From Cruorifilaria tuberocauda (taxonomy: Eukaryota > Nematoda > Chromadorea > Rhabditida > Onchocercidae), in assembly GCA_013365365.1 (NCBI GenBank), contig JABVXU010000620.1, positions 1 through 31,089 on the forward strand: a stretch of 31,089 bases of DNA. Direction: 5' to 3'. Shown piece after piece: positions 9,901-21,775 of the stretch. The notes under the pieces were generated by a model. The model saw nothing but the letters and a program-made list of their open reading frames with translations. It ran no database searches and was not told the origin of the DNA. Made by a program: the position numbers and the translations under genes. Each line of letters opens with the position of its first letter. Position 1 is the first letter of the stretch.

Positions 9901-12900
9901 AGAAACACAGTCATACGCATCATGGAATTCTTCTTCTGCATCCAAAAATGCTAAAAAAAATCATAATTCTTTAAATAAAAAAATAAAGAAAGTTCCCATC
10001 GCCATTTAATCCACATTCAGAAAAAATTACTTAAAAAATATTATTAGAGATCAGATAAGAGTATATTTCATAGCATGTGAAGGAGAGATACCCCTTCCCA
10101 CTTATCAAGCATTACAAAACGAGAATTGACCGCTGTGACGTTGCAAACATTCCACAATCATTCTAAGTAGAACAAAACTCTGATTTTAATCTTCCTGACC
10201 AAAACAAATATATCTTGTTAGACGAAAGAAAACAATAGCGATTTTGATTTCCACAAAAATTAATAAAATTTCATAAAATTTACGTGGTTCCGAAGCATCA
10301 CTGTTTACATGTGCTGAACGATATGCCACACGTTCTAGTTTACTATGTTGTTGTGCAAGTTCTTCTAACTGATCTTGCAATCTTAGGCGTTGTTCATGCT
10401 CGTTTGCTGCATAACGTCCTACTTTTTTCGTTTCCTCCAATGATAATATTCAACTAATAAATCAGTTTTAATAATAGATTGTTAAGTTTCCCAATTTTTA
10501 GAAAACAAATTGAGCATATAATAATTTGAGGATAATTTGAAAATTTAAGAAACAATCAACTTGCAAAATTAAGATACATTAACCTGAATACAAACCGACA
10601 TCATTAATAATTTAAAACATAAAAGTGAAGAAAGGCTAGAACATGCTCTTTACAAAACTGCAAAAATTCGTTTAAATTTCCATCACTTTTACTCTTCCTC
10701 TTTTTAAGTTTTCATTTCTTAACTTGTTCTATCGAAAACTTTCGACTATTCGTGAAAAATTCTTGTGCATTGTCACCTTTTTCTGACAAAAAGAATAAAA
10801 AAACAGATTTCTCGTTTTATCTTTTTTTTTGTCTTTGTCAACAGCAATAATGCTTATTAGTATAAATGAATAGTAATATTCAACAACTTTTTAAAGAATT
10901 TTGAAGTTTTTTTTGAAAAAAATCATAATTCATACTTCAGCAGTAAGAGTGACAAATTCTTCACAAGCTTTCATCATCGCAGCAGTTGTAATCTTAAAAA
11001 GATTGATACGCTCAGCCAACGCTTTAATTCTTTCTGTCTTATCTAGATCACTCATTGCTTTCAAAAGTTCCGACCCATGCTTCGCTGAAATTGTTAAGTA
11101 AATTGAAATTCATTATAAAATGGTTTTCGGAATGAATATGAGCATATATCTGTAAACAACCACAAACTGAAGGATCAGGATACACTTTGAAAAATACGTA
11201 AATAAGCGAATAAGAATAAAAGACCGGAAAAAAATATGCATTTTCGCTCTAATTTGAAATATACAGAGTATAGTACCGTCATAAACTGCTTAGAATCAAG
11301 TGAGAAATACTTTCCTTGAAACATTGTTCAGAAGAAATTGAACAGAAATATAAATCTCATAGAAAATCACTAGCATACAAGTTAAAAAAGAGCTTCTAAT
11401 ATTTCTTTTAATATCCCTAATAATAAGTGAAAAAACAAAAAAAAGAAAAAGATACAAATAAGGGAACTGCAAGTCCTTAAATCAAGGATCTTAGCAGCAA
11501 TCGCTCGATTCATTGTTTCGATTACTGCAGCACCATTGCCACCGGATACGGTCATTTTAATATCTTCATCTTCATCTGAAAAGTAATATAAAGTAATATA
11601 GTAAAAATTTTGCTTTGTGCGCAAAAAAAGTGCCACTCAGTAATATTTTAACGTTTGTAAAAAATACCACATGAGTCACAATTCTTGTTATAAAGATTTT
11701 AATAATGACAATGATACTGACAAAAATTATGAATCGATAGTGTAATATGTTTTTGGAACACGATCCCTAACATGCTTTCCCAGTCGAGAAAATGAAAAAT
11801 GAGAAGCAGATAAATTAGATTGAATTAAAGGTTCTTATTAAAACATTTTTGTAAGATTTATCGCTGAAAATTGGCTCCCTTGACATTATTGTTCAAATGT
11901 CAATGTTTCATTGGTATGAAATCGGGAAACATTTTTAAAAAATTCGTAAGATGGATAAGAAAATAAATTGACCGAATAAAAACCAAGAAACTTTTTCTAA
12001 GAAACCTGATTCAGCATTACGAACAGCGTAGTGACGAGCACATTCGAGCGCATGAAACCATTTGCTGTGATCCAATTCATTTTGCGCTTTCAAATGAAAT
12101 GTTTGCGAAGGTGCTGAAATTGTAAAGCTATTCGTTGCTTTATCTGCATGGATACGAGCTTCTTGTAAATTGATACTACCGCGGCATGATTGGCCTACTT
12201 CAGACGAATTCCTGAAAGTTTCGGTGAAAAAAACACGCATGTAATTTCAAGAAATGTGATCATACTATTAATTAAATATATCTCGAAATATAGAATGCCA
12301 ATTTTGTAACTTATAGCATTATACAACATTTCTAAAAAACAAAGGAAATAACTAGCATTTGACCTTTATAACACTGCCACTTAGATTTTATATATATTAT
12401 ATAAAATGTCAGACTATTCCGGCAATAACCTGAGGTCACTAAACTACTTCCGGAGAAACGTTTCGCAAAATATTTTCCTTATGAATTAGCAGACAGATTT
12501 TTCTATTGATTAATATGTATTTTTTTTGATAATTATTAAAAATGAAACATCTTGATCGTAAAAAATGAATTTTTTCGAAAAATGTAACCAAAAACTTTAT
12601 GGAATATTTAGAAAAATACCTTGATAATGATTTACAGCTAGAACATAGCAAAGTCATCCTTCCATTGTTTATATTAATACAGGAAACTAAGCAAGAAATT
12701 TTAAGAGAATAACGATGATATCGAAGAATAGAGAGCTAAAGCATTTGACATAAGACTGAAAGACAGGAAAATCAATCTAAAACAGATGCTTATGAACTTC
12801 GTTCATCTACACATACCATTTTACTATCACATCATAAAGTAAATGAGCACAGAGATTGGAAAAGAAAGAAAGAATATTTGCTCATTCTGTTCGTACGTAT

Positions 12901-15120
12901 CTTTGTTACCAGTTCTTCTAGATGATATGATAGATGAGAGAGTGTATTTGTATAGTAACAAAATTTGTTAAAAAAATTCAAATGAAATAAACAGTTAATT
13001 AACGATTTAACGTCCATTTTCTGCTTCATATTAATGATAAATTTTCTCAGCAGTAAACAGTGTAATGTTTGTGATACCAAGAGGCATATCTAAGCGCTAG
13101 AATTTGCTTTTTTGTACCGCATCAATTAACAGAAAACGGATGACATTTATTAAGAGCAGATGATTCATATGGTGATAAGAAAACTTAAAGGTGAAGTATA
13201 AATTCTGTCATTAAATCGTTGAAGGAACTAAATTTCTTCTAAACAATTTCTGTCCGATGTTCAGCGAATTTTTATTTCGTTTTCTTGTTAAAAAAATTTA
13301 AACGAAATAGACATTTAATGTCATTAATACTACAGATTTAACGTCCATTTTCTGCTTCATATTAATTAATATTTAAATGATAGTGGTAGTGTTTCACGAT
13401 GCGATAGATGATAATTTCTCGGCAATAAACAGTTGTAATGTTTGTGATACCAGCATCATTATGAATGCAATTTAATATTACAAAAGAAGAAAACGATCAC
13501 GTGAACTAGTTCAGCATAATTTCCTGCCAATCCTTTCATCAACATTTTTGTTTAATTAAATGCGATTTCGTTCATTTTTTCTGACTGCTCGATTCAATAA
13601 AAAGTATCAATAAATGTCAATAAAAAGAATATGAGGAATAAATTGATCATTAAAATAATTATTATTAATCATTATTAAATTTACCCAAATGCCTCCGTCT
13701 TTTTTAGGAAACGCAAATTAAATGGGAAAAAAAGAAATATTTATTAATACATCAGTTCCATAATCTAGTCTAGTTTATTCGAAACCCAGTCAACGATAAA
13801 TAACGAACAAATTATAATCACATATTCAGCATAAAAGATCTCACTAACATACCAAAATACCCTATTAAAAAAAATATCTGTAGATAATTGATCAAATTAA
13901 TAACATAAACACGTTTTTTAAAAATTTTAGCGGAGATGCTCTACTACTAATCCCTATGATTCAATGATGTAAACCGAATACGAAAAATTTTCTGGAAACT
14001 TACATTAAAAGAAAAAGGATATTTTTTCACTTAAAAATTATATTCAATCAATTCTAATCTAATGCTAAATCTACTTTTTTCAATTTTTATTTTGAAATGA
14101 AAAGATAAAAAAATCCGAGAAAATTAAACAATTCAATGTTTTTTACACTGCACGACTATGATTTACTAATGAAGCATTTAGCAAAAAAGGTGTTATTAAA
14201 ATGTTGAGATCCATTAAGATTTATAATCCGTAAACATAATAACTTATGGGCCAAGCACAGGAATAACAATCCCAAGAAAGAAAAATTGCCAAAACTGATA
14301 ATAGCTAATATATTATCCAAATATAAAACTTTTAAATTTGGAATCCTACCTTGATACTTCTATATATTTTCAAAATAGGCATATAAATCATTCCGCTCCG
14401 CTGAACAATAAACCATTCCGCTTCGCTAAGCAAGAAGCTCAAAAGATCAAAGCAGTCAAATTAAAACTAATGTAAATGCTTGTAAAAAATAGTGATTGAA
14501 TATTACTAACTTTTCTAATTTATATGAAATCATCTACAGTAAAACTTCTTTGCATTTGAAATTTCGAAAAACTATAAAAAAAATATTAGAAAAGATAACA
14601 CTTCATGCAGCAAAAGGAATACACTCATTCAGTATTATTCAAACAAATTCTAATCGAGAATAAAAATTAGATTTTCGCTTTTTAAAGTCTCCTTCCATAT
14701 TCAGTCTTTTAAACAATCAAAATATATCTTTTTAATGATCCAGGAGAAAGAATTTTTCTTTAGATCCGAAAATATGAACTAGATAATAGAAATTTTAAAT
14801 GTTTAAATACATCATTTTATTTTGAATCTACGAAACCCAACACTCAAATAAGCCAAACAAGTCAACAAAAAACCAATTTAGATGAAATCTTGCAAACATC
14901 AGAATCAATAACTATGAGATAAATAATTAAAGTAACAGTACTTTTTCAATCGATTCAGCAGAAATAACACCAACCTGTAATAACTCAGATTAGCATGTGA
15001 ATCGAGCACAAACCAACGTTGCCGATATCCTTTAATATAATTTGTCCATTTCAACAACCATCCATACTTCTCCTCTATTTCCAGCGATGATTCCGAAGAG
15101 CGCGAAATCCCAAATGGCAT
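6961..15120 (-). CDS. OSBP: Oxysterol-binding protein, OSBP type (PH + FFAT + sterol/PI4P transfer domain), 14 exons, 724 aa
   Basis: Lipid-transfer protein; the family exchanges sterol for PI4P at ER-Golgi contacts. Exons: 15120-14975, 12211-12006, 11575-11456, 11084-10936, 10434-10284, 9950-9884, 9701-9611, 9527-9378, 9092-8847, 8757-8623, 8426-8244, 8031-7865, 7617-7397, 7103-6961. All junctions keep frame and the sum is exactly 725 codons with stop. The ATG at 15120 directly follows an in-frame TAA. PH domain at residues 18-110 (KWTNYIKGYRQRWFVL). Coiled-coil-prone region about 145-250. An FFAT-like motif, EFHDAYD, at 265-271 after the acidic LDAEEE would bind VAP proteins in the ER. The Arg run 326-329 is basic. 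The transfer domain starts near LWSIVRNCIGKELTKIPMP (342-360), carries the family signature EQVSHHPP (441-448), and runs on to the C-terminal DWSKCPNIF. The PH match favours OSBP over shorter family members. Intron 1 is 2763 nt; the others are 83-501 nt. The protein begins close to the PH domain, without a long Gly/Ala-rich leader. Acceptors of exons 5 and 12 are weak, but homology fixes them. Confidence 0.95.
7200..7300. repeat. Short tandem repeat in the last intron of the OSBP-type gene
   Basis: Several copies of AAAAAGATAATTTAGAAATAGAT-like units, about 30-35 bp with variation, inside the intron at 7104-7396. Confidence 0.65.
12212..14974 (-). other. Intron 1 of the OSBP-type gene (2763 nt)
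   Basis: It lies between the donor CAG/GTTGGT (at 14974) and the acceptor ACTTTCAG (at 12212). It splits the PH domain after the SYYR strand. Minus-strand open frames near 12439-12657 and 12832-13080 lack splice support and protein similarity. The main content is a diverged direct repeat (12965-13080 and 13284-13452). A long 5' intron may hold regulatory elements, but none is recognisable. Confidence 0.85.
12965..13452. repeat. Diverged direct duplication inside OSBP-type intron 1
   Basis: Copies at 12965-13080 and 13284-13452 share TTGTTAAAAAAATT, GATTTAACGTCCATTTTC followed by TGCTTCATATTAAT, and GTAATGTTTGTGATACCA. The second copy carries about 50 nt of extra sequence after the shared TGCTTCATATTAAT. 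The copies are about 320 nt apart. Confidence 0.85.
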
Positions 15121-15860
15121 TTAATAACCGTTCTTCCCTATTTTTAAAATCTAACAACAAGTATAATACAAAAGTATGTCATAATATTGCTTCAGATGGA
15201 ACACGCATGTCATAAAAAATTAAAATCATATCTTGTGACATACATCGACATGTGTTATTTCACGAGAAAGGTAAAATTCCAATAAAATCATTTTGCGAAA
15301 TTGAGAAATAACCACTAAAGCCTCACGATCAGACGAAACTACAGTGTTTTGATATGCTATTTTGTTACTATCGTACTAATCCCTAGAAATAAATAAATTA
15401 AATGATGAAAAAAAATAGAAGTACAACTTCAATTTAACTTTGATTATAAAAATAGAAAGAAACACAAATGAAATATACAAATAAAAAAATTAGGTGAAAT
15501 TAAAAATTTACGGATACGAAAAATAAAATGATATATAGAAATATTAGGACAATTCTCATACTTCCGAAATCATTAATTAAATCTTAAAATTATTATTTAT
15601 ACTTAATTTGTAATTACTAAATACTTTATCCGAACATTATTAAAATTCAAAACTATAAATAATCTCTGAAAAAATTTCTTAAAATTCCTTTTTTTCAAAG
15701 TTAAAATTTTTTGAAAAATTAAGAATTTCCAAAAAACACTTAAAAAATCAATCGTAATTAAACTGAAAAAATCGTAAACAACATTATCACATCAACCACT
15801 ATAGCTATCATATATAATCATAAGGAGATTTGTGCAACATCCCAACGAAATATGCTACAT
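15121..15860. other. 5' flank of the OSBP-type gene
   Basis: AT-rich sequence upstream of the ATG at 15120. A possible splice or spliced-leader acceptor (GTTGTTAG or AAAATAG) lies within 50 nt of the ATG, but neither is strong. I see no TATA box or conserved element that I would defend, and no coding sequence. Confidence 0.5.
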
Positions 15861-15899
15861 GAATGAAATCAACGGATCAGTATTTGAATTCAAAAAAAA

Positions 15900-16580
15900 A
15901 GGAACGATTTGAAATTTAAAAAGTATCTGAGAGCTATTACTATAATAAATACTTTGATAAAATTGTCTGATAACGAATATAGTAACTTTAAAATTCAAAA
16001 ATAAGTTAGAATTTTGTATGTTAAACTTGAAATCACTCAAATTTAAATAATAAACTTGATAGGTCGATGAAATTGATAAAAGTATTTGAGAGTTGTTAAG
16101 TTGATAAATGCTTCGATAAAATTGTCCGATAAGAAATATAATAAATTTGAAATTAAATATGAGTTAGGATTTTTTAGGTTATACTTGAAATCAATCAAAC
16201 TTAAATAACATATTTGATAGATTGATGAAATTGATAAAATCCTTCATTAAAATTATCCGATAAGAAATGTAATATATAAGCTAAAATTATTTATACTAAA
16301 CTTTGAAAATAATCGAACTTGATAGTTCGATGAAATTGATAAAAGTATTTGATAACTGTTACTATAATGAATTGTTCGGTAAAATTCTCCGACAAGAAAT
16401 ATAGTAAAATGAAAATTGAATAAGTTAAAAATTTTCAAAAGAAACTTGAAATTAATCAAATTTAAATAACAAATCTGATTGATCAATGAAATTGATAAAA
16501 TGAGATTAATTACTAAATTGTTAATATGAACGCTTTTCTCTTTTGATAAAATTATCAGCTAAGAGATACAGAAATAGGGG
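15900..16580. repeat. Tandem array, about 105-165 bp units, four to five diverged copies
   Basis: Unit boundaries recur at GATGAAATTGATAAAA (about 16065, 16222, 16329, 16483). Shared blocks are AAAATTGTCCGATAAGAAATATA, AAACTTGAAATCAATCAAA-like and TTAAATAACA. The third unit has lost about 50 nt internally and the last is partial. Short minus-strand open frames here follow the repeat and are not genes. Confidence 0.88.
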
Positions 16581-16787
16581 AAATTAAAAAATAACTTAGA
16601 ATAAGCTTGAGAGTAAGAGTAAGTAAAATAAGTTAAAAAAGTTATTACTTCTAAAATACAAAACTTGGATAATAAAATCGATCGGATAATCCTTGTTACA
16701 ATACATTTTACATCCAATTTCCATCATTTGATAACATCTAATCTAATTATCAATTCAATAATAGTTCATACTCGATATCAATTTAAT

Positions 16788-17225
16788 GATATCTTATCTA
16801 ATGTTAATTCAATAATTTCATCCATTGTTTCTATTTAACAAACAATATTTCCTGAAATACAAACTATCAATCAACAAATTCGAAATTGTCTTTTAAAATT
16901 GAAAGAAATCATTCATTCAAAAAATTAATTAAGAAACAAAAAAAAAAAAAAGAGAATTGTTGTCATCGATAGGAAATGCTTGTGATAATAATGATATCTT
17001 ATCCAAAGGTTTATGATGATAATGATATCTTATCTAAAGGTTTATGATGATAATGATATCTTATCTAAATGCTTATGATAATAATGATTATGATGATTAC
17101 GATATCTAATGTTAACTCAATAATTCCATCCACTGTCTACTTAACAAACAATATTTGCTGAATTATAAACTATCAATCATCAAATTTGAACTTATCTTTT
17201 AAATTTCAAAAAATCATTCAAAAAG
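16788..17225. repeat. Direct duplication flanking a 31-bp tandem repeat
   Basis: Copies of about 130 bp at 16788-16923 and 17101-17225 share TCTAATGTTAA, TTAACAAACAATATTT and AAACTATCAATCA. Between them, 16983-17075 holds three near-identical 31-bp units (TGATAATGATATCTTATC core), with a fourth degenerate unit from 17076. Confidence 0.9.
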
Positions 17226-17529
17226 AAAAAAACAAAAAAAAAGCAAGCTATTTTCATGGATAAGAAATCATGAAAAATCATGAAAAGATAGAAACGAGAA
17301 AAGCTTTAATTCAGCATAGATATTTTTATGCTTTTCATTAAGCTGATAGATATTTCTACCAATTTGTATGTTTTTCATTAAGCTCATTTGGTAGCATGAA
17401 AATTCTTTTAATCGTAAAATACTCGTTTGGTGAAATAATTGAATTTGCATTTTTTTTTTTTTTTTGCATGAATTGCCATCATTTACTCATTACAAATTCG
17501 ATCTTACTTTTCTTTAAATTATTTTCGAT

Positions 17530-17960
17530 AGAAATTTAACATACAAATGAAACTGTTTATTATTTGGTAATCGATAGTGATAAGTTTTAATAAGTATTAA
17601 ATTTCAGATGAGATTTCAAAAATTCGAAATTTGATTTTATAATTATCAATTTATTTCGTTAAATTATTTTCAGTACGAATTTAACACACAAATGAAACTA
17701 TTCATTACTTAGTAATTGATAGTGATAAGTTTTAATAAGTATTAAATTTCGAAAATTCAAAATTTGATTTAATAATTGCTGATTAACTTATCTCTAAATT
17801 ATTTAAATTTAATAGACAAATAGAACTACTGATTAACTTATCTCTAAATTATTTAAATTTAATAGACAAATAGAACTATCCATTACATCGTAATTGATAG
17901 TGATAAGTTTTCAAAAATTCAAAATTTGATTTAATAATTATTGATTAATTTATTTCGTTT
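17530..17960. repeat. Nested repeats, about 147-175 bp spacing, with a perfect 50-bp tandem duplication
   Basis: The block TTGATAGTGATAAGTTTTAATAAGTATTAAATTTC recurs near 17573 and 17720, with a shorter form near 17895. Nested inside, 17779-17828 is repeated base for base at 17829-17878, indicating a recent event. Confidence 0.92.
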
Positions 17961-19375
17961 ACCTGCTTTTAAAGTTATATCTCTTAAAGTTATATGCTTA
18001 GGTTAACAAATTACAAATCGTCTTTAAAAAAGAAAAAAAGGACGTGAAAATTTGCATAAAATTGCTACCGGAACAAAATTACCTTGTCATTATCAACGAA
18101 TCATTATCACTGATAGACTGATAGATTATCTGATAAATTGAATTGAGAGAAACTTCCGAAAATGGGTCATCTCAGTCAGTTAAAATCTTATCTTATCTAT
18201 TATTATAGTTTATACCTGTTATCTGTTAATTTTGATAACGAATCATGACGACAATCTCATGAACAGCCGTTGGCTCGTTTTAAATCCATTTTCATTTATG
18301 ATTCGTATTTAAATATTTATATTATCTTATCAAATTTTGTTTTTTTTTATTATCATTTATTATCAGATATCATTTATCTTTATCATCATTTCATTATCAT
18401 TTATTGCTATTCTTTTGCAGTATTTGAGAAATTTTCAATTAATTTAATAAAAATCAAAGATTTGTAAATAACTATAAATAAGATTTGTTAACGAATAAAT
18501 AAAAAGATAATAACATATATCAAGATTTATTGCCTATTTAAATTAGCTTTATCATTCAGGTAAACTTTTGCAATGTAAGTAAGACTTTTATAAATAATTC
18601 AAAATTACTAATTATTACTAGTCAAATATTCTTTGATGCAATTAGTAATTAATTAAAGGATTAATTTTATCATTCAGGGAAGTCTATTCAAGTATTTTTT
18701 GATGTATTAAGTGATTAATTAAAAGATAATTAATTATAAAATTATTTTTAAAAACGATAATCGAAAGATAATTTAGGTAAACTTTTGCGATGTAAGTAAG
18801 ACTTTTAAAAATAATTCAAAATTACTAATTATTGCTATTATAATATTTTTTGGCAGAGTTTAACTAGACGATAAATAAAAATTCAAAAAGTAATAATTTT
18901 TCTTTTGCAAATTTAAAATCAAAAAAATTGAATTAAATTAAATAATCAATAAATTTTCTAAAAATATTCATATCAAAGAAATAAAAACTGTTAGAAGCAA
19001 ACGAAAAAAGCTAATTGTTTTCCCTTGTAGTGGAATAAAATAAATGAAATTAAATTAATTTTTTTATTTAATAATTTCAATTTCATGCATTTAAATTTTC
19101 CTTATAGGAATGTAAATAGAAATGTAAATAAAAGAACTGATAGAATTAATTTGATTAGAAGTTCTGTTATTTGCAATCGAAAGAAATTGTGAGTAAGAGG
19201 CTTACTTACGTATGTTTAAAAGTTAGTATCATTGGGAATACTGATTACACCATAAGATATCATGGATTTATATTATTTGAAAATACTTGAAAATAGTGAT
19301 CGTAAGATACGTGTAAAATAAATTAGCATATATTTGAAAGTAATAAAGTATCGTATATGTATGGAAAAAATTTTA
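17961..19375. other. AT-rich sequence without recognised genes
   Basis: Apart from the direct repeat pair at 18556-18840, this contains poly-A/T runs and TTATCATT-type repeats (18310-18400). The open frame at 18270-18467 is Tyr/Ile/Phe-rich and follows those repeats, so I do not call it a gene. Confidence 0.6.
18556..18840. repeat. Direct repeat pair, about 65 bp, spaced about 217 bp
   Basis: Copies at about 18560-18625 and 18776-18838 share TAAACTTTTGC, ATGTAAGTAAGACTTTTA and AATAATTCAAAATTACTAA with few differences. Confidence 0.85.
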
Positions 19376-20255
19376 ACCATAATGAATTACTATTTTATAT
19401 GAATTGTAAATCCATTCATTTACTTATACTTTTATTGACGGATCATACTTATGTCAAAAATTCAATTATTATTTTATGTGAATTGTAAATTCATTCATTC
19501 ACTCATACTTATACTAACAATCGTACTTATATCAAAAATTCAATGTGATATATGGAGTAATGTTAAACTATAATAAATTACTATTTTAGAAGAATCGCAA
19601 AATCATTCATTTACTTATATTTATATTAAGAAATCATACTTATATTAGGAGTTTAATTATCATTTCATATGAATTGTAAATTCATTCATTTACTTATACT
19701 GACAGATCATACTTATTTCAAGAATTCAATTACCATTTTATATGAATTGTAAATTCATTCATACTTATATCAGGAATTCAATTACAATTTTATACGAATT
19801 GTAAATTACTCATACTTATATCATGAATTCAATTACTATTTGTATGAATTGTAAATTCATTCACTTACTTATATTTGTATTGACAGATCATACTTATTTC
19901 AAGAATTCAATTACCATTTTATATGAATTGTGAATTACTCATATCAGGAATTCAATTACTATTTATATGAACTGTAAGTTCATTCACTTATATTTGTATT
20001 GACAGATCATACTTATATCAGGAATTCAATTACCATTTTATATGAATTATAAATTACTCATACTTATATCAAGAATTCAATTGCAATTTTATATGAATTG
20101 TAAATTCACTCACTTACTTATATTTGTATTGACAGATCATAATTATTTCAAGAATTCAATTACTATTTTATATGAACTGTAAATTCATTCATTTACTTGT
20201 ATTGACAAATCATACTTATATCAATGATTTAATGTGATATATAGAGTAATAATAA
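19376..20255. repeat. Minisatellite array, roughly 55-110 bp units, ten or more copies
   Basis: Each unit contains TATGAATTGTAAATTCATTC, a TTACTTATATTTGTATTGACA block (absent from shorter units), GATCATACTTATATC and AAGAATTCAATTACCATTTTA. Long and short unit forms alternate. AATGTGATATATGGAGTAAT (near 19542) recurs at the right end (near 20230), as if an older unit brackets the array. EcoRI sites (GAATTC) recur in many units. Confidence 0.93.
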
Positions 20256-21300
20256 GGATGGAAATTTACTTTGTATATCAAAAAGATTTCGCTTTTGCAA
20301 AAATTTTTGATAGTTTCATTTCCTCTCATTCATTTCTATTGTTACTTCAAATCAAAACCAAATATTTGCAAATAGTATTCTCGAAATGTAACTAATAGAA
20401 GAAGAAAGCTTGAAATTGCATATAATTGATTGGACAAACTTTGACAACATTTTTCCTTTTATTATTTTATTTGAAATAATTTCCCTCTTTCACCTTTTCT
20501 TTTTTTCTTTCATTTTAATCTCTTCATTTCCTGAAATCATCAATTTCTTCTTTAGAAATAGTAATTTTACATCATTTTCTGAGCAGTATCATTTCATGAT
20601 AATTTTATCACGATTAACAATGAATATTATTTCATCATGATTGATTGCATTTTAAATTTCCATATCATTTATATGGTATCTCTTTTTGGTTGTTTAAAAA
20701 TTTAAGAAAATATTAAATTAAATTTTGAATTCTGAAATTTCATAATTTTGATAAGAATCATATGATATGATGTAATGATGATAAATCAATTTACTGTAAC
20801 TTTAAACCGTAGTAATAGATAATGAATTAATTGTTTGCATTCAAAATTCTGATATCATTTATATGCCTTTTTTAATTATTTAAAAATTTAACGAAAAATT
20901 TAAAGATTGGTATTATATTTCAAATTTTGAAATTTTGTAAATTTGATAACAATTATATAATAGAACGAAATGATAGTAAATTAACTGTATTATAATTTTT
21001 AATTTTAATTTCTACTTAAACAACCTTAAATTCTAATTTTTATTTAATTAACGATTTACTAATGGTTATAATTTTGTTAGGTATTTAAATACTTAATAAG
21101 CACTTATTATAAATACTTCAATTACGATCTTTATCAATTATTAAGTATTTATAATTTATAATAAATATGATAAATAAAAATAAATATAATAAATAAAAAA
21201 ATATTATATTTATAATTCATTAATTATTAAGTATTCATAATTTATATAATAAAATAAATTAAAAATTATTATATATTCATAATTTCGAATGATTGTCTCA
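20256..21300. repeat. AT-rich region with a diverged duplication of about 200 bp
   Basis: Segments at about 20645-20800 and 20835-21000 share ATATCATTTATATG, TTTAAAAATTTAA and TTTTGAAATTTTGTAAATTTGATAA-like blocks in the same order. The stretch 21060-21290 holds short TAATAAATA-type repeats. The Phe/Ile-rich open frame at 20410-20640 is not supported. Confidence 0.7.
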
Positions 21301-21307
21301 TTCATTT

Positions 21308-21319
21308 TATTCTCTCTCC

Positions 21320-21352
<33 letters not shown>
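21308..21352. repeat. CT dinucleotide tract
   Basis: Nearly pure TCTCTC polypyrimidine run on the + strand with a few C or G interruptions. It is complementary in kind to the GA-rich tract that starts about 115 nt downstream. Confidence 0.97.
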
Positions 21353-21353
<1 letters not shown>

Positions 21354-21465
21354 GTTCGTTTTTCAATGAAATTTAAATTCAGCAGTTCTTCCACTGAATT
21401 TTCAATACCGGATTAAATGGAATTTTCAATTACGATCTTTTTTTATACTTTTCAATCTCGACAAG

Positions 21466-21775
21466 AGAAGGCGAGAAAAAGTGCCGAGAAAGAAAGAGAA
21501 GAAAGAGAAAGAGAGAAAGAGAGAGAGAGAGAGGGAGAGTGAAAGTAGGAGAGAAAAAGGTAAAGAGGAAGAGAGAGAGAGAAAGAGAAAGATTAAAAAT
21601 ACGAGAGGAAAAAGGTAAAGAGGGAAAATTTCAAAATTTTCATCTTTTTAAAGAATTAGCAGGAAAAAATTTCCTGAAAAAAGGGAGAGAGATGAATGAA
21701 AGAGGAAGAGAAAGAAAGAAGCGGAGAGAGAGAGAGAGAGAGGAGAAGTATGAGGGAAAAAGGTAAAGAGGAGAA
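21466..21775. repeat. GA-rich polypurine region with repeated modules
   Basis: Long GAGAGAAAGAGA runs. The module GGAAAAAGGTAAAGAGG recurs near 21607 and 21757, a shorter form (GAGAAAAAGGTAAAGAGG) lies near 21551, and GGAAAATTTCA recurs nearby. The Arg/Glu/Lys-only open frame at 21539-21766 is a low-complexity artefact. Confidence 0.92.

Noticed and set aside
10901..11101. 66-codon + strand frame
   Set aside because: It is the antisense shadow of OSBP-type exon 4 (11084-10936).
12439..13080. Two minus-strand frames in OSBP-type intron 1
   Set aside because: They have no splice-site logic, no family similarity and a biased composition; the second runs into a direct repeat.
15855..16486. Two minus-strand Phe/Ile/Asn-rich frames
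   Set aside because: They follow the tandem array and share its period, so they are repeat translations.
21539..21766. 75-codon Arg/Glu/Lys-rich frame
   Set aside because: Translation of a GA tract, low complexity only.
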